This document shows positions 24,099 through 32,668 of a DNA stretch of 64,000 bases, in pieces. Within the stretch, counting starts at the first letter, position 1; every line of letters begins with the position of its first letter. Source of the stretch: Ezakiella sp. Lineage in GTDB: Bacteria; Bacillota; Clostridia; Tissierellales; Peptoniphilaceae. The DNA is taken from contig JALFRW010000019.1 of the NCBI GenBank assembly GCA_022778715.1, forward strand, positions 1 to 64,000, in the 5' to 3' direction. The notes under the pieces are model-generated. The model did no database searches, was not told the DNA's origin, and saw only the letters and a list, made by a program, of their open reading frames with translations. The position numbers and the translations under genes are program-made.

Positions 24099-25345
24099 TG
24101 AAGGTAAAAAACTATGTCGAATTACAAGAAGCTTTAAATTCAAATGAGGATTTAATTGAAATTTATAATTCATTTACAATTCCAAACTCAATTACTTTAA
24201 AAAAAGGAAAGAAAATCATCGGGAAAAATGAAAATGTTCTTATAAGTTTTGCTAATGGTGGAGGAATTGGGCTTGAAGGAGATAATGCGATTGAAAATCT
24301 TGCAATTCAAACTTCACATAATGAAAGGGCCATTTTCATAAATTCAGACCTAGAGGATCTGAAAGATATCAATTTAAAGAACTTAACAGTTACCGGGGTA
24401 GTTCAAATTCTCACAAGAGGGAACAATAAGTTTTTAAACTTAAATGTTGAAAATCTTGATATTGTGGCTGCCGATGCAAGAGGCTTTGCAGAAAGGCCTA
24501 TGAAATATGGAGTAATCGTTTACCAAGGAGCATTTACAATTTATAACTTTAACCCTTCAAAGGATAGTGAATTAACTGCAAACATTAAGGGACTAAAAAT
24601 GGGCAGAGAACTTTCACCTGTCTTTGGAAGCGGAGTTTTTATATCGGGATTTAATGACGAGGGCGGAAAAGTATCAGTAAATGAACTTGAAACAAAAGAG
24701 ATATATTCAAATGGAATGATTCCAACGGGTCAACCCAATTTAATTACGGGGGGAATATTTATTGTCTACGGTGCTCACGCAAAAAAGATTGTTTCAAATG
24801 GCGTCGTTAAAACATATGGAAACAATGATATGGTTCTTGATGTATGGGGAGTTGTGGATGATTGGACAACAAATGAAAAAGTAATTAGCTATGGTTCAAG
24901 CGGTATCGGCTTTGTAAATTTTGGAATAGTTAAAAAGTTTCTGGCAAATAAACCAATTGAAACATATGGCAAAGGGGCTAGAGGGTTTAATCAATATGAC
25001 GGTACCATAAATGATGCCACATTTTATTCAATAAAAACTGTTGGAGATGGATCCATTGGTATGCAATTCTCAAAACCGGTAGGTAAGATTGCTATCACTA
25101 AATCGGTTGAAACATTTGGTGGAGAAGGAGAAACACTTGTAAAAGGCGTTATAAAAACTTTAAAAGCAGATGGAATAAGCGTGCTTGAAGGTGCAGTAAT
25201 AGAAGAATTATTTGTCGGAGAAAATATTGTAACAAATGGAGACGAAGTTACAAGTTTTAATATTGATGGCGGCGAAGTCAAACAATTTGAAATAAATGGA
25301 GAAATTATTGCAAAGGGAAAAGGCTCAAAAGAAAGAAATATATAA
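24098..25345 (+). CDS. Predicted right-handed beta-helix protein
   Basis: A 415-residue protein made of short repeating strands rich in Gly, Asn, Ile and Val (for example VENLDIVAADARGF, GVVKTYGNNDMVLDVWG, KVISYGSSGIGFVNFG), with turns every 20-25 residues, as in pectate-lyase-like beta helices. There is no signal peptide or anchor, so it should be cytosolic. I can name no catalytic triad. It begins within the stop codon of the acetyltransferase, which suggests joint function. Relatives annotated as hypothetical exist widely as far as I recall, but I cannot name a family. Confidence 0.6.
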   Translation: MKVKNYVELQEALNSNEDLIEIYNSFTIPNSITLKKGKKIIGKNENVLISFANGGGIGLEGDNAIENLAIQTSHNERAIFINSDLEDLKDINLKNLTVTGVVQILTRGNNKFLNLNVENLDIVAADARGFAERPMKYGVIVYQGAFTIYNFNPSKDSELTANIKGLKMGRELSPVFGSGVFISGFNDEGGKVSVNELETKEIYSNGMIPTGQPNLITGGIFIVYGAHAKKIVSNGVVKTYGNNDMVLDVWGVVDDWTTNEKVISYGSSGIGFVNFGIVKKFLANKPIETYGKGARGFNQYDGTINDATFYSIKTVGDGSIGMQFSKPVGKIAITKSVETFGGEGETLVKGVIKTLKADGISVLEGAVIEELFVGENIVTNGDEVTSFNIDGGEVKQFEINGEIIAKGKGSKERNI

Positions 25346-25383
25346 GTAAATAAAACGCAAATTATATAGTGAAAAAAGTTTGT

Positions 25384-25418
25384 ATCAGCTCTTCCGGACA
25401 GGTTGAGTTGATTTTTTT
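25384..25418 (+). terminator. Terminator after the beta-helix gene
   Basis: ATCAGCTC (25384-25391) pairs with GAGTTGAT (25405-25412, one G-T pair), followed by seven T. A second hairpin with T tail lies at 25542-25571 (AACTGA/TCAGTT arms). Confidence 0.75.
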
Positions 25419-25615
25419 ATATCAAAAAAGCAATTTAAAAGTAATAGAGAACTAAAAAAAACAAAAAATGAATAGTTAAATGTTAGTTTTGATAAGAAAT
25501 GAATAGTGTTTTAATAAGGGGAGGCTTTTAACGCATAAAAAAACTGACGGTAAAAATATTGACCTTCAGTTCCTTTTTATTTTTTATTTTTTCTTAATGC
25601 GAATCGACTCTAAAG

Positions 25616-25722
25616 TGCATGAGAATTTTAAAACTTAAACCGAGCAGATGCCGCTTTCTTTGGTAGTTTTTAAAGAGAGACTACCAAATTCGCTTTTATT
25701 CATCGGGTTAGTTTCTCATGCA
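25616..25722. repeat. Three-tier imperfect palindrome between convergent genes
   Basis: Outer arms TGCATGAGAA (25616-25625) and TTCTCATGCA (25713-25722) are perfect, a middle CCGA/TCGG pair lies at 25640-25643 and 25703-25706, and inner arms TTTGGTAGT (25659-25667) and ACTACCAAA (25680-25688) are perfect. It begins about 40 bases past the veg stop on the minus strand. It may be a folded 3' UTR RNA or a small palindromic insertion. No gene is seen in 25346-25763. Confidence 0.6.
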
Positions 25723-25763
25723 AAGTGAAAAAAGCTTTATCGTGATTCAGGCAAAAGTTTTTG

Positions 25764-25994
25764 TTAAACTTCTATTATTTTCACCTTGTTGCACAACACA
25801 TCACTATATGAAAAACTGGTTATATTGTCGTTTGTGTCGCTTAAACTATACTCAAAAGTAAATATGCCGGGATAGGCGTTTACTATTTTTCCTTCAACTC
25901 TTTCTAAATTATTTCTTCCGTGGTTTGTTTCTAATTCTACAGTTTCGCCAACTAAAGTTGCAATTTTTCTTTTTATATTATTTATATTTTGCAT
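25764..25994 (-). CDS. veg: Veg family protein
   Basis: A 76-residue small beta-barrel protein. NINNIKRKIATLVGETVELE, the RVEGKIVNAYPGIFTFEY core and SFSYSDVLCNKVKI match Veg of Bacillus subtilis, which is highly transcribed and stimulates biofilm matrix genes. The start is backed by GGGAGG seven bases upstream. It has its own strong promoter and is monocistronic. Confidence 0.9.
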   Translation of the reverse strand: MQNINNIKRKIATLVGETVELETNHGRNNLERVEGKIVNAYPGIFTFEYSLSDTNDNITSFSYSDVLCNKVKIIEV

Positions 25995-26025
25995 AAAAAC
26001 CTCCCGTACACTTTTTTATAATAGT

Positions 26026-26054
26026 ATTATATCATATAAATAAAAATTTATCAA
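26026..26054 (-). promoter_or_regulatory. veg promoter
   Basis: On the minus strand, TTGATA at 26054-26049, 17-bp spacer, TATAAT at 26031-26026. This near-consensus box fits the strong expression known for veg in Bacillus. Confidence 0.75.
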
Positions 26055-26133
26055 TTATATAAATATAAGTATACAAAATATCGGTATTGAAAAAAATGCC
26101 GGGAATCTTTAAAACGGAGTTTTTAAAAAACAA

Positions 26134-26176
26134 AAAACCCTTAATAAACTAAACATCATGAGTGTATTAGGGTTTT
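26134..26176. terminator. Bidirectional hairpin downstream of the ABC exporter
   Basis: AAAACCCTTAATA (26134-26146) pairs with TATTAGGGTTTT (26165-26176) with one bulge; A and T tracts on both sides allow use in either direction. The rest of 25995-26287 holds the veg promoter only. Confidence 0.65.
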
Positions 26177-26287
26177 GTATTTATTTATAGAAATGAGATT
26201 GAATTATTTAGCCGACACAATTAAAAGTCTTATTGTTTTATAATACTGTCCGACCAAAAGTAATAAATGCAAATTTATTTCGGATAT

Positions 26288-27889
26288 TTATTCAACATTT
26301 ATTACTTCATCTGAAATTTGTGTGAAATCCTTTTTATGACTGATTACCATAAGAGTGATATTATGTTTCTTTGTAAATTCTTTTAAATTATTTACTAATC
26401 TTTGCGAAGTTGCCTCATCAAGTGCACTTGTCGGTTCGTCCATCATAATTAAATCAGGCTTTCTTAAAATAATCCTTGCAATAGCAATTCGTTGTCTTTC
26501 ACCGCCGCTAACATTAGTTGCGCTCGCATCAATTATAAAATCTTTGCCTTTATTTTTTATAATATCATCAACACATGCCGCTTTTAAAGCTTCTTCAATT
26601 TCTTCTTCCGGAAAACTGTCTCCAAGCAAAACATTTTCAATAATTGTATCATTAATTGTTACTGAAGTCTGATCAATCTGAACAGCAATATCATAAATAT
26701 CATTATCGGAAAATTGATCAAGATTTTGATTGTTTATTTTTATTTCAACATTTTTTTGAGGCAAAAATTTAGAAATCAAATTAAAAATTGTAGTTTTACC
26801 GCTTCCGCTTTTACCGACAATAGTATAGATGTTATTTTTTAAAACATTAAATTTTATATTTTTCAATATTTCTCTTTCTCCGAGATTATATCCTTGTGAA
26901 TTAAATAACAGATTATTGAATTCAATATTTTTTACCGGAATATTTTCATTATGATTTTCAACAAGAAACATATCTCTATTTTTTTCGATAAGTTCTTTTG
27001 AAATATTCAATGCATTTAACACTTCGCCAAATTGTGTAACCGGTTCTGTAAGGCTGGCGGCAATTGACAAAATACCTACTGCATCACCCACAGTCATACT
27101 ACCTTTCATTATAAAAAACATTGACATAAGTATTGTAAGAAAAGGCATCGTATTCATTATAAATGAAAAAATATCAACGTAAAATGCATATTGTCTGGCA
27201 AGTTTTCTTGATGCATCCGCTTTATCGTCCAGTATTATTTTATATTTTTCCAAGAAATAAGCTTCTTTTTTTAATTGTTTAACTGTCCTTATTCCATTAA
27301 TGGTTTGTAATATCGAGCTTTGTTCTTTTCCTGAAATTTTTTGTAATAATACCGAGTATTCACCAATTTTTTTTGAAATAAGCTTACCGATGGAAGCACC
27401 AATCAGCACAATAGCAAGAGATAGAACAGCTACATAAATATTAAAATATGCAATGATCGAAATGGTAATTATAAATTGCAAAGAAAGTATTATTGCAGAA
27501 ACATAACTGGTCGCATATAGTTTGGATATTTTTTCGGTATCACTTGTTATAGATGTCAGGATATCGCCGACTTCCACTTTTGAAATTTCAGCATATTTTT
27601 TGGTTAAAAAATTTTTGAAAAAATTTCTTCTCAACTGAAAACTTCCCACATAATCAATAGTTCTAAAATTATATTGGAAAAAGAAACCAAGTACAGTCGA
27701 AAAAATCAAAACTATAAGAAAAAACAGTCCCGTCTCTTTTACGGCGTCATAGTCTCCGCTTATAAGGGCATCTATTATTTTTTGAATCAAAATAGAACTG
27801 CCAATCATAACTATATTATCAAGTGTACCTAATATAATTGCAAAAATTTGCATCTTTCTTATTTCTGAAAAATATTTATTTATCTTCAT
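26288..27889 (-). CDS. ABC exporter, fused membrane and ATPase domains
   Basis: A 533-residue half-transporter. The N-terminal 300 residues form a type IV exporter domain with about six helices; the ATPase domain has Walker A GKSGSGKTT, signature VSGGERQR, Walker B DLIMMDEPTSALDE and switch His in VISHKKD. The Q-loop region reads QIDQTSVTIN. Such proteins export lipids, peptides or drugs; the cargo cannot be read from sequence. The homodimer is expected because no partner gene is adjacent. It is somewhat shorter than the usual 570-600 residues and lacks an N-terminal extension. Confidence 0.93.
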   Translation of the reverse strand: MKINKYFSEIRKMQIFAIILGTLDNIVMIGSSILIQKIIDALISGDYDAVKETGLFFLIVLIFSTVLGFFFQYNFRTIDYVGSFQLRRNFFKNFLTKKYAEISKVEVGDILTSITSDTEKISKLYATSYVSAIILSLQFIITISIIAYFNIYVAVLSLAIVLIGASIGKLISKKIGEYSVLLQKISGKEQSSILQTINGIRTVKQLKKEAYFLEKYKIILDDKADASRKLARQYAFYVDIFSFIMNTMPFLTILMSMFFIMKGSMTVGDAVGILSIAASLTEPVTQFGEVLNALNISKELIEKNRDMFLVENHNENIPVKNIEFNNLLFNSQGYNLGEREILKNIKFNVLKNNIYTIVGKSGSGKTTIFNLISKFLPQKNVEIKINNQNLDQFSDNDIYDIAVQIDQTSVTINDTIIENVLLGDSFPEEEIEEALKAACVDDIIKNKGKDFIIDASATNVSGGERQRIAIARIILRKPDLIMMDEPTSALDEATSQRLVNNLKEFTKKHNITLMVISHKKDFTQISDEVINVE

Positions 27890-28238
27890 TATTCCAACCT
27901 CAGTGTTATATCATATAAATTTTGCTCATTCATCAGCTCTTCAAATCACAAATATACCATATTATATTTTATTGAAAAAGTCAATAATTTTAATAAAATT
28001 ATTATTTTTTAGTCTATTATTGTCGAACATATGTAACGATGCTCATTAAAGCAATTTGTAAATCACGCAGTTTTTTAAAATTACAAGTTATTCCGGGTTC
28101 TAATCGGCATTTTAAAACATTTTTATAGAATATTCAGTTATCTTTTTTGTTTTTTCTACGTCCATATTGCCGTGAAAGTATGTTTTTATGTCACAGATCA
28201 ATATAAAAAATATCTATGGTTTCCCATAGATATTCTTG
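27890..28238. other. Intergenic region
   Basis: Between two leftward transcription units. It holds the exporter promoter region (no clear consensus) and, at its right end, the terminator 28209-28234. I see no gene. Confidence 0.5.
28209..28234 (-). terminator. Terminator of the msrAB operon
   Basis: Perfect 11-bp stem AATATCTATGG (28209-28219) and CCATAGATATT (28224-28234), TTTC loop; on the minus strand it is followed by a run of six T. Confidence 0.88.
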
Positions 28239-28352
28239 CTATCTTCTTCTGTTTTTCTTCTTGCTGTAACCGAAAATCTTTCTTGCAATGCTGATTGATA
28301 CGAAAAATTTGATAAATTTTACAATAAATGAGTCTTTATTTTTTCTTGCCAT
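28239..28352 (-). CDS. 37-residue cationic amphipathic peptide
   Basis: ATG 28352 follows AAGGAGGAAAT, a strong ribosome binding site, and encodes MARKNKDSFIVKFIKFFVSI then SIARKIFGYSKKKNRRR. The centre is a hydrophobic helix, both ends are strongly basic, and the stop touches the terminator. It lies 12 bases after the upstream membrane protein gene in the msrAB operon. It was too short for automated calling. No family recognised; a membrane-binding peptide is likely. Confidence 0.6.
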   Translation of the reverse strand: MARKNKDSFIVKFIKFFVSISIARKIFGYSKKKNRRR

Positions 28353-28364
28353 ATTTCCTCCTTG

Positions 28365-28796
28365 TTAATTTTTCTTCAGTGGCGTTGAATTGAGTTTTTT
28401 ATCGCTATCTTGTTCAATTTTGTCGGCTTTCAGTTTCATCGCATTCCATATAATTAACAGTGCGATTATTAAGGTAATAAAGTCATACATATAGGATAGA
28501 TTTTTTTTATTGTAAGCGAAAATTGAAAGCAGAATCGCAACAGCAACAACTGCAAATGAGAGCAAAGCAACAAATTTAAATATATCTGCTCTGGTTAATG
28601 GGTTCTGAAATGGGTAGCTTTTAAATCTTAAACCTTCGCCATTTGTCTTTTTTAAAATTAAAATGCCGACAAGAAAAGCGGCATATGAAAGCAGAACCAA
28701 ATTTCTGCCTTTTTCGTCCGGGGCTTCGCCCATCGGTACAAAAAATGATACGATTAAGTATACCGCAACAAGTGCAATCAACAATTTTTTACCCAT
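28365..28796 (-). CDS. Hypothetical membrane protein
   Basis: A 143-residue protein with four predicted membrane helices (about 4-20, 32-48, 73-94 and 102-120) and a charged C-terminal tail (KADKIEQDSDKKLNSTPLKK). I recognise no family. It starts three bases after the msrAB stop, so it is co-transcribed with it. Confidence 0.6.
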   Translation of the reverse strand: MGKKLLIALVAVYLIVSFFVPMGEAPDEKGRNLVLLSYAAFLVGILILKKTNGEGLRFKSYPFQNPLTRADIFKFVALLSFAVVAVAILLSIFAYNKKNLSYMYDFITLIIALLIIWNAMKLKADKIEQDSDKKLNSTPLKKN

Positions 28797-28799
28797 TTT

Positions 28800-29744
28800 C
28801 TACTCCACAAAAATTTTATAATCGCTGTAGCCTTCTTTATCCATGTCTTCCAGCCGTATAAATCTAAGACTTGATCCGTTGATGCAATACCTGAGTCCGC
28901 CTTTTTCGGTTGGTCCATCGTTAAATACGTGACCCAAATGATTGTCGCCAAGTCGACTTCTAACTTCGATTCTGTTCATTGAGAATGAGGTGTCATTCTT
29001 ATAATTTAATGTATCGCTCATGATTGATTTTGAAAAGCTTGGCCATCCGCAACCGGCTTCAAATTTTTCACTGGACGAGAATAGCGGTTCGCCGGTTAAC
29101 TTGTCCACATAAATGCCTTTTCTGTATTCGTTGTTTAACGTACTTGAATGTGGTTGTTCAGTTTTATTTTCGCGCATAACTTTGTAAGAAATTTCGTCCA
29201 GAAGCTTTTTTTGCTCCTCCAAATCCGGATTGCTATAATCCTCGTTAAATAGAGGTTCACTTGTCAGTGCCAAATTCACGTGGCAGTATCCGCCGGGATT
29301 TTTATACAAATAATCTTGATGATATTCTTCGGCTTTTACAAAATTTTCAAGTGGCAACACTTCCACAGCGAGCTCGCCATGAAGTTTTGTTTCGTAACTC
29401 ATAATTTTTTCTATAATCTTTAAATCTTTTTCATTTGTATAATAAATTCCGGTTCTATATTGTCTACCAACGTCGTCGCCTTGCTTGTTGACACTTTTCG
29501 GATCAATTATTCTGAAATAGTGTAGTAAAATTTCTTCGAGACTTACAAGTGAAAAATCGTAAACAATCTTAATAGTTTCCGCGTGACCGGTTTCCTTTAG
29601 ATGTGTATAATTAGTATCATTTGTATTTCCGTTTGCATATCCTACTATTGTACTAACTATTCCATTAATCTTTTTAAAATAAGCTTCCACACCCCAAAAG
29701 CATCCGCCTGCGAGATAGATAGTTTTATAATTATTTATTCCCAT
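28800..29744 (-). CDS. msrAB: Bifunctional methionine sulfoxide reductase A/B
   Basis: A 314-residue fusion that repairs both S- and R-methionine sulfoxide. The MsrA half begins YLAGGCFWGVEAYF with catalytic Cys15 and continues with the GYANG and DPKSVNKQGDDVGRQYRTGI motifs. The MsrB half (from about 175) has GCGWPSFSK, SRLGDNHLGHVFNDGP and the catalytic RYCINGSSLRFI. The second CxxC zinc pair of many MsrB proteins is absent. There is no signal peptide, so it acts in the cytosol. It heads an operon with two small membrane-associated proteins. Confidence 0.95.
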   Translation of the reverse strand: MGINNYKTIYLAGGCFWGVEAYFKKINGIVSTIVGYANGNTNDTNYTHLKETGHAETIKIVYDFSLVSLEEILLHYFRIIDPKSVNKQGDDVGRQYRTGIYYTNEKDLKIIEKIMSYETKLHGELAVEVLPLENFVKAEEYHQDYLYKNPGGYCHVNLALTSEPLFNEDYSNPDLEEQKKLLDEISYKVMRENKTEQPHSSTLNNEYRKGIYVDKLTGEPLFSSSEKFEAGCGWPSFSKSIMSDTLNYKNDTSFSMNRIEVRSRLGDNHLGHVFNDGPTEKGGLRYCINGSSLRFIRLEDMDKEGYSDYKIFVE

Positions 29745-30294
29745 AGAAATATTGTCACCTCATTTACTACTTATATACCCAAATTTAATTAGTTTTAAAA
29801 TCGCAACTTCTTAAAACAAGAATACTATGTAAAAGAGAAGATTATAAAGATTTTTCTAATGAATTGTTATAATTATAACATGATATTTTTTAGAAATATC
29901 TTTGATATATCTAATTATGCAACTTTTTTTAAAACACATTTTAATTTGACTTTCTTGCTTATTCATAGTAAATTAAAATCTAACAGCTTGCGGGTGAAAT
30001 TTAGCTAATAGTATGTGAAGCTATAATTAATACTTGTAAAATTGTAAAAGACTATTCAAAAAATATTTCTCCACTTATCTTGCCTGAAGCCTATATTAAC
30101 AGCCGGTGAGAAAAGATGACCTTTAATTTGTACAGTAACGGTATTTATATTTTCAGAAACAACTTATTGGATAAGTAGTCGTTAGTAGTTGCTTTTTGCT
30201 CAAAAACAATAGGGAAAATATCATGATTAAGTAAAGACCGACAGATGCCTGCTTTGATAGGTGTAAAACTAATTGTGATACTGGAAAAACAAAA

Positions 30295-30355
30295 AACTCA
30301 TACTAACTTCGTATAATGTTAATAATTACAAAACACACGAAGGATAATATGAGTT
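30295..30355. repeat. Interrupted palindrome with a loxP-like half
   Basis: Outer arms AACTCATA (30295-30302) and TATGAGTT (30348-30355), inner arms CTTCGT (30307-30312) and ACGAAG (30337-30342). The segment TAACTTCGTATAATGT at 30304-30319 equals 16 bases of the phage P1 loxP site, but the second half is not loxP. Confidence 0.5.
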
Positions 30356-30400
30356 GTGGAAATCTACTATAAATGAAAAAAAGATAGAGATACTAATTAA

Positions 30401-30565
30401 GAGGCTATTCTTCCGGAAGAACAGCGAAAATTTCAGGGTTTTATAGATCCAATATATCTAAAAAATTTAAAGGAGTCTAAAGAGTGTGATGCTATTAACC
30501 GGCGAGGTGTACCGAGAGTCATATTGCAGCGAGGGGAAAATCGAATTTCCAAAACATTGATTTAG
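30401..30565 (+). pseudogene. Open fragment of an unidentified coding sequence
   Basis: A 54-codon open stretch without a start (EAILPEEQRKFQGFIDPIYL and on, ending NRISKTLI) lies between a stop and TAG 30563. Its base use is richer in G than its surroundings. It may be a transposase or phage gene scrap; identity unknown. Confidence 0.25.
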
Positions 30566-30571
30566 ATAATT

Positions 30572-31486
30572 TTAATCTATATCAAATGTGCGGAAGCCCC
30601 TCCCCTTAATTTCTTCCACATCACTAATTCCAATAAAAGCATCTCCATCAATCTCTTCGATCAAATTTTTAAGTACGGAGATTTCATTTCTTTCTACATA
30701 GAGATAGAGTACTTGACCTTCTTTTTTGCTCCAGCCGCCTACAGATTTGAGGGCTGTGACGCCACGGCTCATTTTGAAATTGATAGCTTCTCGAATTTCC
30801 TCATTTTTAAGTGAGATTATCGTTACACTTTTTAGTTTTCCTTTCGATAATTGAATTTTATCGAGGACATTATAAGAAATAAACATTGCAATAATGGTGT
30901 ATGCGCCTTTATCAATTCCAAACAGATAGCTTGCAATCGAGATTACAATAGCGTTTAGCAGCATAAGTGCGGAGCCGATTTGCATATTATATTTCTTTTT
31001 CATGACTGCAGCCACTATGTCAAACCCGCCTTGACAGCAGCCGTTTTTAAACAAAATTCCCATTGCTATACCGTTTAGTGTGCCACCTGCTATTGCAGAT
31101 AGTATCGGGTCGGCAAAGTTTACGTAGTTGCCCACATTTTTAAAAGCGATCATCGTAAATGATTGTACTACTGTGGAGATAAATGCGTATCCCAAAAATT
31201 TTTTAGAGAGCGTTTTTAGTCCAAATAAAAAAAGTGGTAAGTTTAGAATAAACACCGATATACCTGCTGCGATGCCGGTTAAGTATTGAACCATAACAGA
31301 TATGCCTCCGATTCCGCCGGATAAAAATTTGTGCGTTGTATAAAAAGCGTTCACGCCGAATGAAAACAGCAAATTCCCGATTATGATTGAAATCAGCTTT
31401 CTTCTAAATTCAAATTTTGAGCCAAATAAGTCGAGCAGTTTTTGATTAGATTTGTAGGTGAAGATATTGTTATTTGTGGTTTGCAT
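30572..31486 (-). CDS. YitT family membrane protein
   Basis: A 304-residue protein with five to six membrane helices (first at about 34-55, with SGGIGGISVMVQYLTG and KNGCCQGGFDIVAAVMKKKY as family hallmarks) and a C-terminal DUF2179 domain (about 220-300, VTALKSVGGWSKKEGQVLYL). The family occurs widely in Firmicutes and its transported substrate is not established. It overlaps the preceding flavin-binding gene by 17 nt. Confidence 0.88.
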   Translation of the reverse strand: MQTTNNNIFTYKSNQKLLDLFGSKFEFRRKLISIIIGNLLFSFGVNAFYTTHKFLSGGIGGISVMVQYLTGIAAGISVFILNLPLFLFGLKTLSKKFLGYAFISTVVQSFTMIAFKNVGNYVNFADPILSAIAGGTLNGIAMGILFKNGCCQGGFDIVAAVMKKKYNMQIGSALMLLNAIVISIASYLFGIDKGAYTIIAMFISYNVLDKIQLSKGKLKSVTIISLKNEEIREAINFKMSRGVTALKSVGGWSKKEGQVLYLYVERNEISVLKNLIEEIDGDAFIGISDVEEIKGRGFRTFDID

Positions 31487-31910
31487 CTACAATCTCCCCG
31501 ACAAATATCACGTGAGCTTCAGTGTCTTCTCTAAATTGTTTTTTTATTTCTTCATCCAGATAGTCTGCTTTTTTAAAATCAAGGACAGCGATTTTTTTCA
31601 TAAATAAATTGTCTTTTGCTCCAACAACTTCAAATCTATCGCCATCAATTTTAAATTTTACTCCCATTTTTTTGTTTTTATCTTCATCTCTGCCGGAAAC
31701 GGAGCCGTAATATTGCATAGCTTCATCACTAAGAGTTGCGGTTACAAAATAATCCGCTTCTTGCAAAAATTCGTAGGTGTAGCGTGATTTTCTAACAAAA
31801 ACCATCTTTACTCTTTTGTTGAATAGTATTCCATCGGTGACCCAGCCACAGGTCATTGCGTTTATTGTTCCGTCTTTTTTCTTTGCGAATAATACAAAAT
31901 CGTTTTTCAT
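31470..31910 (-). CDS. Flavin reductase-like FMN-binding protein
   Basis: A 146-residue split-barrel protein. The opening FVLFAKKKDGTINAMTCGWV and the VKMVFVRKSRYTYEFLQEAD core match the flavin reductase/DIM6-NTAB family, which binds FMN. The acceptor is unknown. It is the first gene of a two-gene operon with yitT and faces away from ung. Confidence 0.8.
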   Translation of the reverse strand: MKNDFVLFAKKKDGTINAMTCGWVTDGILFNKRVKMVFVRKSRYTYEFLQEADYFVTATLSDEAMQYYGSVSGRDEDKNKKMGVKFKIDGDRFEVVGAKDNLFMKKIAVLDFKKADYLDEEIKKQFREDTEAHVIFVGEIVDANHK

Positions 31911-31964
31911 TTTTCACCTCGTCTATTTTAGCCCAATTATAACACAAAAAACTTAGTTTGTCAC

Positions 31965-31993
31965 TTGAATATTAACCGCTCGTGTGATAAAAT
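31965..31993 (+). promoter_or_regulatory. ung promoter (leaderless arrangement)
   Basis: TTGAAT at 31965-31970, 17-bp spacer, TAAAAT at 31988-31993. The -10 box ends six bases before ATG 32000, so the predicted transcript starts at or next to the A of the start codon. No Shine-Dalgarno is present upstream of ATG. Confidence 0.55.
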
Positions 31994-31999
31994 TAAATT

Positions 32000-32656
32000 A
32001 TGGATATATTTGTAAATGATTGGGCAAAAGTGCTTGAACCCATTACAGAAACTGATTACTTTAAAAATCTTATGCACAATTTAAAGCTTGAATATGAGAG
32101 TCATGTGTGCTTTCCGCCATCTCATGAGGTGTTTCGCGCGTTTTATTTTTGTACTTTTAAAGATACAAAGCTTGTGTTTTTGGGGCAAGACCCTTATCCG
32201 ACCAGAGGTGCGGCAAATGGACTTAGCTTTTCTGTAAACGAGGGGGTGCGGGTGCCGCCGAGCCTTGCAAATATATTTAAAGAAATAAGCGATGAATTTG
32301 GGGAGAAGCCGACTACGACAGATTTTAGAAAGATAGCAAAGAGCGGAGTGCTTTTTTTGAATACGCATTTGTCGGTTCGTGAAGGTGAGCCGATGAGTCA
32401 CGCTTATTTAAACTGGGAAATTTTTACCGATTTTGTCATTCAAAAATTGGGAGAAAGAGAGGATGTTGTCTTTTTGCTTTTGGGTCGCGAGGCGAGAAAT
32501 AAGGCGAAGTTTATAAAACATAAAGAAAATATTGTAACGGCTCCACATCCTTCGCCACTTTCGGCATATCGAGGTTTTTTTGGAAGCGGAGTTTTTAAGC
32601 AAGTTAACGAAAGGCTTACAGTTATTAATAAAGAGCCTATAAATTGGCTTTTATAG
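32000..32656 (+). CDS. ung: Uracil-DNA glycosylase (family 1)
   Basis: Removes uracil from DNA at the start of base excision repair. The 218 residues hold the catalytic water-activating loop VFLGQDPYPTRGAANGLSFS with Asp64, the SLANIFKEI segment, LFLNTHLSVREGEP, and the DNA-intercalating HPSPLSAYRGFFGS loop. The start ATG 32000 has no ribosome binding site but sits right at the predicted transcription start. It heads a run of same-strand genes through ricT. Confidence 0.96.
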   Translation: MDIFVNDWAKVLEPITETDYFKNLMHNLKLEYESHVCFPPSHEVFRAFYFCTFKDTKLVFLGQDPYPTRGAANGLSFSVNEGVRVPPSLANIFKEISDEFGEKPTTTDFRKIAKSGVLFLNTHLSVREGEPMSHAYLNWEIFTDFVIQKLGEREDVVFLLLGREARNKAKFIKHKENIVTAPHPSPLSAYRGFFGSGVFKQVNERLTVINKEPINWLL

Positions 32657-32668
32657 GAGGGAGTAAGA

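Larger units (their letters stand above)
29745..30571. other. Long non-coding interval with sequence debris
   Basis: An 827-bp AT-rich interval between convergent-looking neighbours. The first 330 bases hold nothing I can name. From about 30100 the composition shifts and contains an interrupted palindrome (30295-30355) and an open fragment (30401-30565), which together resemble the worn-out end of an insertion or mobile gene. Confidence 0.45.
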
